42,078 bases of DNA from Thermodesulfovibrionia bacterium (lineage in GTDB: Bacteria > Nitrospirota > Thermodesulfovibrionia > UBA6902). Every line of letters starts with the position of its first letter. The stretch's first letter is position 1. The stretch is from the NCBI GenBank assembly GCA_945788685.1, contig CALZMZ010000013.1, forward strand, positions 1 through 42,078, given 5' to 3'. Below are positions 9,078 through 18,143 of this stretch, piece after piece. Under the pieces are notes generated by a model. It was not told the DNA's origin. It saw only the letters and a program-made list of their open reading frames with translations, and did not search any database. A program made the position numbers and the translations under genes.

Positions 9078-11483
9078 CTAAACTTTAACATTAAGATAAT
9101 TTCCCAGCTTAAGAAAGCAGTCCATCCACTGCTTTGAGGATTCTTCCTTTTCTTTCATCTCTCTGAAATACTCCTGACTGACAGCGAAGTAGATATTCTG
9201 GGCCTTCCACACATTCAGTGAGAGTGAAAGCGGCTCAAGTGTTTCCAACGCATCAATAATCCTCTCGGGCAGTTCGGTCTGATAAGGTTCTGCACTGAAG
9301 TTTTCCATTTTTGTTATGATCCATTCACTAACTTTAAAACCCATTGTTGTGCTGTCTATCCTGACAGACCATCTTTTGGTCTCATCAATTAATCGTTTAA
9401 GTCGTACCTTGTCAAACGCCTCTTCTTCAAACATTTTCTTCAGGTCTGAATTGATAATATATTCTGCAGCAGCTGCAAATGGCCGTGGTATCTGGTGCCT
9501 CAGGTTTTCATAAAAATTCATGATAGTGATGTTGTTTTCATATATCTGCCGGTAAGCTGTCTCAACACCTTCATATGTAAGCTCCAGTATCTGGTCAAGC
9601 ACTTTCTTCTGCTCGTCCTTGAACAGATGCCACAGAGAATAAACATTGCTGTCAAAATGCTTGTCCATCTGTCTGACCACTTCAGGTATATTGCCCTGGG
9701 CAAACGTGTCCTTTAGTTCATTTTTCATTTCTTTAAGCTTTTCTTCAGTGATAAAGTCCCTGACACCTGCGCTGATATTGTGATCACCGAAATGAAGAAC
9801 GGCAAAACTTATATTTCGTTCTTCCCAGGTGATATCGGACGTAATCGTTGTCTGGCCCACAGCCAGGGTCATCTTCCCGGCCTCAAGCTGTTCATAAAAG
9901 TCACTTCTGGAAGTATAACAGCAGATCCTGGTTTCTGAACTGTAATCCTCAAAGATAGATGAAATGCAGTAGTGTGCACCAACCCTTAAAAGATCACACT
10001 GGGCCGGTTTTACATATTTGTCATAAGCAGCAGCGGCATTTTCAAACTTATTGGATGGTGCCTCTTTCAGTTTTTCTATATATTCCAGCTCCAGAGACGT
10101 GCCCTGAATATCTGAGGCATATTGAATGGCCTTGGATGCATACTGCATGATCTGGATATTTTCAACTCCCGAAACCTCGTCAAAGAACCAGCCGCAGCTT
10201 GTATACATCAACATGGCATTTCTCTGCATCTCAAGCAGGTTCAGGGCCTTTACTTTGTCTTCCTTTGAAAGGTCCCTGCTTGCATGTACACTGAAAAATT
10301 TCTCAATATTTTCCTGTGATCTGTCAAGAATGACCTCAATATAACCGTTTCTGGCGTCCCAGGGATTTCTGAAAACATTCGATGACTGGTTTTCATATAT
10401 GGTAATGAGAGAATCCCTTAACCAGTCCATCGCATTTCGAAGAGGTCTTCTCCATTCCTGTGTCCATCCCGGATGAGCTCCTGAGTTGCATCCACAGTTG
10501 TTCCTCCACCGTTCAACACCATGTATACAGCTCCAGGATGAATTTTCAAAAAGCTCCACTTCATACGTGGGAGGAAATTTTTCAAGATACCCGGCATAGT
10601 TTGTGATCTTTGCTATATTGTTTGACTCAATATGGTTGAGACAATATGCGAGGGCCATCTCACCGAACTTATGGTGATGGCCAAAGGTTTCACCGTCAGT
10701 GGCAACATGTATCAGATGGGCGGAGTCCTTTTTATCACGGGCTGCTCCAAGCAGACTGTTGGCAAGATTTTCCCCTTTAGTAAGCGCATTACCAAAAGCT
10801 ATGTTATGGGAAAGCCCGCCATCATAAAAGAACACACTGATTTCACCGCCGGATGGCAGTTTTACCCTATATGGCCGTGTAGTATCAATGGAACCGTCAG
10901 AAACCTCATGCCACTGATCATGCCCCTGTTTCCGGATTTTTTTTGCCTGTCCCGGGGCAAGGATTGTAAATGTAATGCCATGATCATAAAGGATTCTGAG
11001 TGTGTCCAGATCAACAGCGGTCTCAGGAAGCCACATGCCTTCCGGTTGTCTGTCAAATCTCTTTCTGAAATCATTTATGCCCCAGACCACCTGTGTTATT
11101 TTGTCATGTCTGTTGGCAAGGGGCATGATCATGTGGTTATATGCCTGGGCGATTGCGTTGCCGTGGCCGCTGTATTTTTCAATGCTTGTTTTGTCAGCTT
11201 CAAGAATTGCAGTATATACCTGTGGCGCGAACTCCTGCAGCCAGCTCAGAAGTGTGGGGCCGAAATTGAAACTTATCTTTTCGTAATTGCTTACTATCTG
11301 GTTGATCCTGCCTTCCCTGTCATGAATTCTTGTGACCGAGTTAGGTTCATAACATTCAGCGTTTATCCGTTCATTCCAGTCATGCCAGGGGTATGCAGAC
11401 TCCTGGGTCTCGATCATTTCCAGCCATGGGTTTTCACGCGGGGGCTGATAGAAATGTCCGTGTATGCAAATATGCCTTTTCAT
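9078..11483 (-). CDS. GH57 family glycoside hydrolase with DUF3536
   Basis: MKRHICIHGHFYQPPRENPWLEMIE...; WLPETAVDLDTLRIL; HVATDGETFGHHHKFGEMALAY. Confidence 0.92.
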   Translation of the reverse strand: MKRHICIHGHFYQPPRENPWLEMIETQESAYPWHDWNERINAECYEPNSVTRIHDREGRINQIVSNYEKISFNFGPTLLSWLQEFAPQVYTAILEADKTSIEKYSGHGNAIAQAYNHMIMPLANRHDKITQVVWGINDFRKRFDRQPEGMWLPETAVDLDTLRILYDHGITFTILAPGQAKKIRKQGHDQWHEVSDGSIDTTRPYRVKLPSGGEISVFFYDGGLSHNIAFGNALTKGENLANSLLGAARDKKDSAHLIHVATDGETFGHHHKFGEMALAYCLNHIESNNIAKITNYAGYLEKFPPTYEVELFENSSWSCIHGVERWRNNCGCNSGAHPGWTQEWRRPLRNAMDWLRDSLITIYENQSSNVFRNPWDARNGYIEVILDRSQENIEKFFSVHASRDLSKEDKVKALNLLEMQRNAMLMYTSCGWFFDEVSGVENIQIMQYASKAIQYASDIQGTSLELEYIEKLKEAPSNKFENAAAAYDKYVKPAQCDLLRVGAHYCISSIFEDYSSETRICCYTSRSDFYEQLEAGKMTLAVGQTTITSDITWEERNISFAVLHFGDHNISAGVRDFITEEKLKEMKNELKDTFAQGNIPEVVRQMDKHFDSNVYSLWHLFKDEQKKVLDQILELTYEGVETAYRQIYENNITIMNFYENLRHQIPRPFAAAAEYIINSDLKKMFEEEAFDKVRLKRLIDETKRWSVRIDSTTMGFKVSEWIITKMENFSAEPYQTELPERIIDALETLEPLSLSLNVWKAQNIYFAVSQEYFREMKEKEESSKQWMDCFLKLGNYLNVKV

Positions 11484-11861
11484 GTAACTCCTGTTTGTGA
11501 TACGTGTCTAACGTAAGAATATCGGATTATATTCTATAACAGTTCATATGAATTAATCACATAATATCATCACTAATAATAGTTATCAATATTTATTGTT
11601 TTTCTTATGGAAGAAGGGTGTTTTTATGTCAGTCGAAATAATTCTTCTATTATGCCCGGCATCGGGATTAATCCAGTCTGCCTCCCCTTAATCCCCTCCC
11701 GTCCCGAATCGGGTCTCCACGAAGGATCGCTCCGACCTGATAGTAAAAGGAGAGGAAAAATCAGTTGCCAGATCCGATAAACTTACCGGACCCGGTGCAT
11801 GACTTCATTGATTATGATAAAATGCCCTATTAAATTCTGTTAATTTTCTGAGGAGGATGTA

Positions 11862-13580
11862 TTGCCGGAAAAAAAGAAAAAAGCCGTACCCTCACAAACC
11901 CGTTTGAGAAACATTGCCTGGGAAGTGGGCCAGAATTATCCTGTTTCACATACAGCAGACTATATAGTTCTGTTAATGATTACTCCGGGAACAGGACATG
12001 TTCACTGGAATGTCACAAAAAGGACTGTCAGTTCCCTGGTCAGGAAGAAAATTATTATTGATGAACATATTCACCCGGTCGTGCGCATTCATGATGTGAC
12101 AGATATTATCTTTGACGGTTCCAACTCACACCGTTATTTTGACATAATGGTTGAGTCAAGCAAAGGACATTACACCTTTGCCCATGACCATAACGCAAGA
12201 CATTATATTGCCGAGATTGGTCTCAGCAATAAGGGCTCATTTCACACTGTTGCCAGGTCTGAAGCTGAGTTCTTTGGCAGTGACAGGCCATCCGGCATTT
12301 ACAGCACGTCAGGCCTGTTTGGTGGTGGAATGATAAACAGGATGTTTCCGGTTGAAAATATATTTGATGCCCCTGTGTATGAAAAGATGAACAATGAACT
12401 GGCATCGGTAAAAAGAAAACAGGTACTTTCAATAGCTGTTATTAACATTAATATACATGGGGCCCCGGATTCAGACAACCCGCTCAACGACTTTATCAGG
12501 AGCATGTCAAAAAGTTTTAAGACATTTGGCTGCAGGTCCGCATTGTTTGACAGGGAAGATAAAGATGCATTACATATTTCAGACACAACCATATTAAAAA
12601 CGGCAGGGACGGTTTCAGAATCCATATATAATAATGTGGCAGGCAAGCATAAGAAAAAGGCCTTTCATCTGGTCCATTGCCATGACTGGTATTCGTCACA
12701 GGCCGGCATTGATGCAAGGAAGGAATTAAAACTGCCTTTTGTTCTTACTCTGCATTCCACGGAATTTGAGAGAACAAAAGCAGACAGGATGTCAGATCTT
12801 TCAAATAAGATAAGCGCGATCGAAAAAAAAGCTGTCAAGGCCGCTGATCTGGTTATCGTTCCCCGCTTGTCAACCCGGGAGCAGGTGACAGGTCGTTATA
12901 AGGCACGGCCTGACAAGGTCATCATCATTCCTGATGTTATTGGTGACGTGCATGACAGTCAGGCTGCTCACACGTCTCACGCTTCAGAGGCAAGGCAATG
13001 GTTTGGTATTCCGCATGACAGTCAGGTTGTGCTTTATTCAGGAGAAATGTCACATGCCGGCGGTGCAGACCTTCTCATGGAGGCACTGTCCACTGTCTGC
13101 CGGAACCACAGGTTGTCTTATTTTATTTTTGCAGGAGAGGGTCCTCTGAAAGGAGAACTTGAATCCAGGGCCCATCACATGGGTGTCAGCCAGAGATGCC
13201 GTTTTACCGGACATTTACCCAGGAAATCATTTGAGTCTGTTCTATTGACCTCAGACTTTGTAGTAATACCTGCCAGGACATGGCAGGATGAGGGACTTGC
13301 AAAGATGGCTATAGATTATGGCAAGCCTGTTCTGGCGACACACCAGTCAGGCGTTAACTGCATTGAGCACGGCAAAAACGGTCTTGTTACATTTGACAAT
13401 CCCGGCTCTATTGTCTGGGGGGTGCAGGAACTGCTCCATAATCCATTGAAAGACAGTATGGTCCGTGCTGCTGTAAAAAGAAGCGCCGGACAGGCACCAT
13501 CGCTGGAAAGTATTGCGGCCCGGCATTATATGTACTATGAGATCTTACTGAAAAACAAGAAAGGGAGCAGACGTGTCTAA
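11862..13580 (+). CDS. DUF4912 domain fused to a GT4-type (GT-B fold) glycosyltransferase
   Basis: N-terminus DYIVLLMITPGTGHVHWNVT..., C-terminus HLVHCHDWYSSQAG...VLYSGEMSHAGGADLLMEAL...FAGEGPLKGELE. TTG start with GAGGAGG Shine-Dalgarno. Confidence 0.85.
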   Translation: MPEKKKKAVPSQTRLRNIAWEVGQNYPVSHTADYIVLLMITPGTGHVHWNVTKRTVSSLVRKKIIIDEHIHPVVRIHDVTDIIFDGSNSHRYFDIMVESSKGHYTFAHDHNARHYIAEIGLSNKGSFHTVARSEAEFFGSDRPSGIYSTSGLFGGGMINRMFPVENIFDAPVYEKMNNELASVKRKQVLSIAVININIHGAPDSDNPLNDFIRSMSKSFKTFGCRSALFDREDKDALHISDTTILKTAGTVSESIYNNVAGKHKKKAFHLVHCHDWYSSQAGIDARKELKLPFVLTLHSTEFERTKADRMSDLSNKISAIEKKAVKAADLVIVPRLSTREQVTGRYKARPDKVIIIPDVIGDVHDSQAAHTSHASEARQWFGIPHDSQVVLYSGEMSHAGGADLLMEALSTVCRNHRLSYFIFAGEGPLKGELESRAHHMGVSQRCRFTGHLPRKSFESVLLTSDFVVIPARTWQDEGLAKMAIDYGKPVLATHQSGVNCIEHGKNGLVTFDNPGSIVWGVQELLHNPLKDSMVRAAVKRSAGQAPSLESIAARHYMYYEILLKNKKGSRRV

Positions 13581-15156
13581 AGGATATGTGGCATTTGTAC
13601 TTCATGCGCATCTTCCATATGTGCGCCACCCCGAGTATGACTCGTTTCTTGAGGAACGGTGGTTTTTTGAGGCCATGACAGAGACATATATCCCGCTTGT
13701 TACATTCTTTGATAAGCTTGTCAAAGACAGGGTACGGTTCAGGACCACCATTTCAATTTCACCTTCTCTTCTTGCGATGATGGAAGACAGTCTGCTTCAG
13801 GAAAGGTATGAGGCCCACCTGTCAGGACTGATTGAACTGAGTAAAAAGGAGATGGACAGGACCAGCAGTGACCCGCATCTTCATCACCTTGCAGGAATGT
13901 ATCACGGGCTCTTTAAAGGAGCGAGAGATGTGTATGTAAAAAAGTACAGGCGAAAAATTTCATCAGCCTTTCTGAAATACCAAAAGAAAGGCGTTGTAGA
14001 GCTGATTACATCATCTTCAACACATGCCATCCTCCCCCTTATCTCTTCACTGCCAAAAGCAGTTGTTGCACAGGTCCGTAATGGTCTGGATTATTTTGAA
14101 AGTGTTTTTGGTTTCAGGCCCGGGGGTATGTGGCTGCCTGAATGCGCTTATGACCGGGGACTTGATAACATACTCAGCAAAGAAGGAATAAATTATTTTT
14201 TTATGGAAGCTCACGGTGTTGAAAACGCGAGCATTTCACCATTTTATGGTTTACATGCTCCTGTCTTTACCCCGTCAGGTATTGCAGCATTCGGAAGGGA
14301 CAGGGCAAGTACAAAGCAGGTCTGGTCTGCCAGGGAAGGATACCCGGGTGATCCTGATTACAGGGAGTTTTACCGTGATATCGGACATGATCTGGACCAT
14401 GATTATATCCATCCCTATATTGCCGGGGACGTACGCGTTGATACAGGCATCAAGTATCACAGGATAACAGGCCGGTCAGGCTGGAAGGAATATTATCATC
14501 CTCAAATTGCACAGGAACGTGCATCGCAGCATGCCGGAGATTTTCTTTATAAAAGAATATCACATATTGAATACCTTGCATCTGCCATGGAGACGAAACC
14601 TGTTGTGGTCGCTCCTTTTGATGCAGAGCTTTTCGGGCACTGGTGGTTTGAAGGGCCGCAGTGGCTGGATTACGTTATCCGAAAGGCCGCATATGACCAG
14701 GATGTACTGGAGCTGACAACCCCTTCTGAATATCTGAGACACCACCCTGTTCACCAGACGGGAACACCGGCATCATCTACCTGGGGACATAAGGGATATT
14801 ATGAGACATGGTTAAACAGTAAGACCGAGTGGATTTATCCTCAGCTTCATGAGTGTGCCCACAGGATGGAAAAGCTGGTGATGAAAAACGGAAAAGGCAG
14901 GGTTGCTGCACTGACCAAACGCGCTCTTAAGCAATGTATGAGGGAACTTTTACTTGCCCAGAGCTCGGACTGGCCTTTCATCATAAACAGCGGCACATCA
15001 GTGGAGTATGCTGAAAGAAGGGTTAAGGACCATGTGGCGAGATTTCATTTTCTGGCAAACGCGATAGACAAAAAGGACTTAAAATTAAAATACCTGTCTG
15101 CTATTGAACATATGGACAATATTTTTCCTGATATCGACTATAAGCTGTTCATGTAA
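13573..15156 (+). CDS. GH57 1,4-alpha-glucan branching enzyme-type protein (DUF1957)
   Basis: VLHAHLPYVRHPEYDSFLEERWFFEA; nucleophile region WLPECAYDRG; PFDAELFGHWWFEGP. GTG start overlaps the preceding stop (GTGTCTAA). Confidence 0.93.
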   Translation: MSKGYVAFVLHAHLPYVRHPEYDSFLEERWFFEAMTETYIPLVTFFDKLVKDRVRFRTTISISPSLLAMMEDSLLQERYEAHLSGLIELSKKEMDRTSSDPHLHHLAGMYHGLFKGARDVYVKKYRRKISSAFLKYQKKGVVELITSSSTHAILPLISSLPKAVVAQVRNGLDYFESVFGFRPGGMWLPECAYDRGLDNILSKEGINYFFMEAHGVENASISPFYGLHAPVFTPSGIAAFGRDRASTKQVWSAREGYPGDPDYREFYRDIGHDLDHDYIHPYIAGDVRVDTGIKYHRITGRSGWKEYYHPQIAQERASQHAGDFLYKRISHIEYLASAMETKPVVVAPFDAELFGHWWFEGPQWLDYVIRKAAYDQDVLELTTPSEYLRHHPVHQTGTPASSTWGHKGYYETWLNSKTEWIYPQLHECAHRMEKLVMKNGKGRVAALTKRALKQCMRELLLAQSSDWPFIINSGTSVEYAERRVKDHVARFHFLANAIDKKDLKLKYLSAIEHMDNIFPDIDYKLFM

Positions 15157-15167
15157 TTCTATCGATT

Positions 15168-15221
15168 AACAGTAGTTCAACTGTAGTTTAACTGTAGCTC
15201 AACATTGCTCAACAGTAGTTC
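15168..15221. repeat. tandem degenerate 11-bp iterons (AACWGTAGYTC), 5 units
   Basis: AACAGTAGTTC/AACTGTAGTTT/AACTGTAGCTC/AACATTGCTC/AACAGTAGTTC; inverted TGTTGAGCAAC at about 15294. Confidence 0.65.
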
Positions 15222-15323
15222 AAAGGTTGCTTTAAAATTATTGTACATTGATCATAGAAGAAATAATAAAGCCTGCTTCCAATGATGCGCCATTGTTGAG
15301 CAACAGTTAAGTAACCGTTTATG

Positions 15324-15545
15324 TCAGATTTCTGTGCTGGTTACATAACAGATGTCGTATCTGTCAAATTTTCTTGCGCATGTATACACCAGTTTTTTCA
15401 GTCGCTTGAGTCGTCTTAGTGACCTGCAGTAGTGCAGGGAAAAATAGGACTTATACAGGACAAGGTACAGGAAAAGGTCCTTTTTCTCATGTACTCCAAA
15501 TTCTCTTAACATACCCACTATCTCTTTGCTGGACAGCGTTTTCAT
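15324..15545 (-). CDS. hypothetical basic protein (73 aa)
   Basis: MKTLSSKEIVGMLREFGVHEKKDLFLYLVLYKSYFSLHYCRSLRRLKRLKKL...; AGGAG 8 nt before ATG. Confidence 0.5.
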   Translation of the reverse strand: MKTLSSKEIVGMLREFGVHEKKDLFLYLVLYKSYFSLHYCRSLRRLKRLKKLVYTCARKFDRYDICYVTSTEI

Positions 15546-15808
15546 TTTTCAAACTCCTGCTCAAATATATGCATATTCTATGCCCATGTAACTCTTTGTT
15601 AATAAAGAATTGATTTGCTGCATAATCTGTCACAATACTGTCATATTGACAAGGGCATGTCAATGCGTCCTTTGCCTGGTTTTTGTCAGGAAAAACAGAT
15701 CATGAAAGCGATCACAAAAGCATAGAAATGTATGTTGGGGCGAATGGCCATTTGCACTGTAATGATGTTAGTAAAGAGGAGTAACGTGTCCTGTTATTTA
15801 CAGAGTAT

Positions 15809-16312
15809 TTATGGCATTAAAGCGGGATGGGTAAATACATAATCATTATGTTTTACAGGAGTGTGGCAGCCAAAACATTCCTGTACAAATGATTTATCTT
15901 TACCATACGGTTTTTGATCAAGGCCTTTCCATCTTGCAAACCCCCATCCTCCAGTTGATGCAAATTTTTCCGAGTCCTTTACCATAAACTCCGCATGGAC
16001 AAATTCACCCGGAATGACCGCTTTTTGCCACTTTTCATGATTAGTGTCTTTCCACACGAGTTTTCCAAGTATGGAACCGTCAGGCCAGGGATTGGTCTTT
16101 CCCTCTCTTGCAGCCTTAATTGCAGTATCATTTCCAAGAATCGCCCTCAGCGTTTGATTATCATCCCTGTGGGACACACTGATAACAGGCCAGTCCTTAT
16201 ATCCGTCAGGCAGATTGATTCCATTGGGAGCTGGATGTACATTATCGTCTGCAAAAGAGTTTACATAAAAACAGAAAGTAAACACGGTAATCAGGAATAT
16301 TAATCTTTTCAT
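15809..16312 (-). CDS. cytochrome P460 family protein
   Basis: Signal peptide, PDGYKDWPVISVSHRDDNQTLRAILGNDTAIKAAREGKTNPWPDGSILGKLVWK, and CFGCH heme-binding motif. Confidence 0.92.
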   Translation of the reverse strand: MKRLIFLITVFTFCFYVNSFADDNVHPAPNGINLPDGYKDWPVISVSHRDDNQTLRAILGNDTAIKAAREGKTNPWPDGSILGKLVWKDTNHEKWQKAVIPGEFVHAEFMVKDSEKFASTGGWGFARWKGLDQKPYGKDKSFVQECFGCHTPVKHNDYVFTHPALMP

Positions 16313-16390
16313 ATTGCCTCCAGTTTAATTTTCTAAGGGTATGTCTTTTGTATATCAAATAAAGCATGATTTTGCAATGTAGAAAAAGAC

Positions 16391-16470
16391 AGGGTATGGG
16401 TAATGGGTGATGGGTAACGGACAACGGACGACGGGCGACGACCGACGATCGATGGGTGATGGGTGATAGG
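16391..16470. repeat. low-complexity degenerate GGGTRAT / ACGGACG repeats
   Basis: GGGTATGGGTAATGGGTGATGGGTAACGGACAACGGACGACGGGCGACGACCGACGATCGATGGGTGATGGGTGATAGG. Confidence 0.75.
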
Positions 16471-16513
16471 TCTAGGAATTGGAACGACGAGATTCACGAA
16501 TGGTTCTCAAATC

Positions 16514-17782
16514 TTAAAATAAATACGCCGCATCAATCCCCATCATATGGACGCTGCTTTTGTATGTGCCGTTTACACTGGTCAGTGGATTTGGTATAAG
16601 GGTATCATCGGGATTATCATCGAGCGTATTGTTCTTTTCTCTGTCTTCATACTTTTTATAAACATACAGCAGTCCAACCTCGATATTTCGAAACCTGATA
16701 TCAGCGCCCAGAGAGAAATTATGTCCATCACTGTCAGGTACGGAAGGCTCAAACGTATCATCCGGTACCGGGCTTGGATCATAGGTGTATCCGGCATTAA
16801 TATCAAACGTATCATTGAGCCGGTACTGTGCACCAAAACTTACAGGATATACGTCCTTCCAATCCCTTTGGAGCGTAATAGCAGTTTCAGTGGCTACAGG
16901 CTCGTCAAGGGCTATCTTCAGTTCGTCATATGCTGACCATCCCTCCCTTTTCACAGACACTTCAAATACGAATGAATCAATACCGCTGTACGCAATACCG
17001 GCAAATGTCTGGGAAGGAAGATTTACCATAGTCTCTGCCGATGTATCCGGGAAAAATGTTTCCAGTCCAAATCCTGACGGCACCTGATGCTCAACTTCTC
17101 CTTTAAATGTTGTCTTTATTTTGCTGCGATATGAAAACCCGAACGAAATATCTTCCGAAATATCTACGAGGAGACCGGCATTGTATCCAAATGCCGTGTC
17201 ATCACCGGTCAGCTTCTGCTTGATATCAGGTGCGGAACCGACAGTAATATTCCTGTTCAATTCTGCATCAAACATCGAAATGCTGATTCCTCCGGCAATA
17301 AAGACCTGTGGAGTAACCCTGTAGGAAACAGCAGGATTGAAAGTGACCGTTATTAATTCCGAATGAGTGGCCAGATATCTTCCTTCCCATGCATCATCCC
17401 AGGTTGATGAGAGACCAAACTGTGAAAACACCCCGAGTCCTGCAGATACACTATCATTGATCCTGTAAACGGCAAATAATGTCGGGACATAATGGGAGGT
17501 ATCTTTCAGATTGAATGTCTTGCCTGTAGCATCACTTCTGAATTTAACGGAACTTTTGAGATAATTTATGCCGAGCCTCACCTGGGGCTGCTCCAGTTTA
17601 TTCATGAGTGCAGGATTGAAAAAGAGTGCAGAGGAATCATCATTATGGGCAATAACAGCTCCGCCCTGTGCTATGGATGCTGAACTATGGTTGTAAAGTG
17701 CAAAACCCGCAGACCAGACTTGCGGGGCCAGGGCAGTTATGAGAAGAGTTGACAGAATGATACATAAAGCAGGTTTTCGCAT
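16514..17782 (-). CDS. OmpP1/FadL/TodX family outer-membrane transporter
   Basis: Signal peptide, GFALYNHSSASIAQGGAVIAHNDDSSALFFNPA, C-terminal MGIDAAYLF beta-barrel end. Confidence 0.92.
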   Translation of the reverse strand: MRKPALCIILSTLLITALAPQVWSAGFALYNHSSASIAQGGAVIAHNDDSSALFFNPALMNKLEQPQVRLGINYLKSSVKFRSDATGKTFNLKDTSHYVPTLFAVYRINDSVSAGLGVFSQFGLSSTWDDAWEGRYLATHSELITVTFNPAVSYRVTPQVFIAGGISISMFDAELNRNITVGSAPDIKQKLTGDDTAFGYNAGLLVDISEDISFGFSYRSKIKTTFKGEVEHQVPSGFGLETFFPDTSAETMVNLPSQTFAGIAYSGIDSFVFEVSVKREGWSAYDELKIALDEPVATETAITLQRDWKDVYPVSFGAQYRLNDTFDINAGYTYDPSPVPDDTFEPSVPDSDGHNFSLGADIRFRNIEVGLLYVYKKYEDREKNNTLDDNPDDTLIPNPLTSVNGTYKSSVHMMGIDAAYLF

Positions 17783-17848
17783 AATTCATCCTCCATGAAG
17801 TAATTAATGCGTAATGAGATCAGACATGCGTATGAATTTAATATCTCA

Positions 17849-17871
17849 ATATTAGGGTCAGACCCTAATAT
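17849..17871. repeat. REP-like palindrome ATATTAGGGTC-A-GACCCTAATAT
   Basis: 11-bp perfect arms around a single central base. Confidence 0.65.
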
Positions 17872-17930
17872 ATTCCCTTACAAATGTGTCAGGTATTATG
17901 CTGGATGGTTTTTAATTTAGTCAAGGGAAA

Positions 17931-17980
17931 GACAGGTAACGTATGACAGGTAATAGGTAATGGGTCATGGGTCATGGGAA
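17931..17980. repeat. low-complexity GGTAATRGGTMATGGG repeats
   Basis: GACAGGTAACGTATGACAGGTAATAGGTAATGGGTCATGGGTCATGGG; same family as 16391-16470. Confidence 0.65.
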
Positions 17981-18003
17981 TGAGAACTACGTTGCAACTG
18001 CAG

Positions 18004-18023
18004 GGGCGTATTGCAATACGCCC
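18004..18023. repeat. 20-bp perfect palindrome GGGCGTATTGCAATACGCCC
   Basis: Perfect self-complementarity; flanked by GCAG/CTGC (imperfect extension). Confidence 0.7.
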
Positions 18024-18143
18024 GCTGCAATAAACATCAATAATTTACATCCTCTAAAAATAAGTATAATATGGATGTAGAAGCAGGACAGGGTATTAAT
18101 AAAGGATCATTATTCATTTCAAAATTTACGTAAATAATATTTG

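Noticed and set aside
10632-11516. 294-aa plus-strand ORF
   Set aside because: Lies antisense inside the well-supported GH57/DUF3536 gene; its translation has no recognisable family pattern.
16391-16470. CRISPR array
   Set aside because: Short degenerate repeats without regular spacers; no cas genes in the window.
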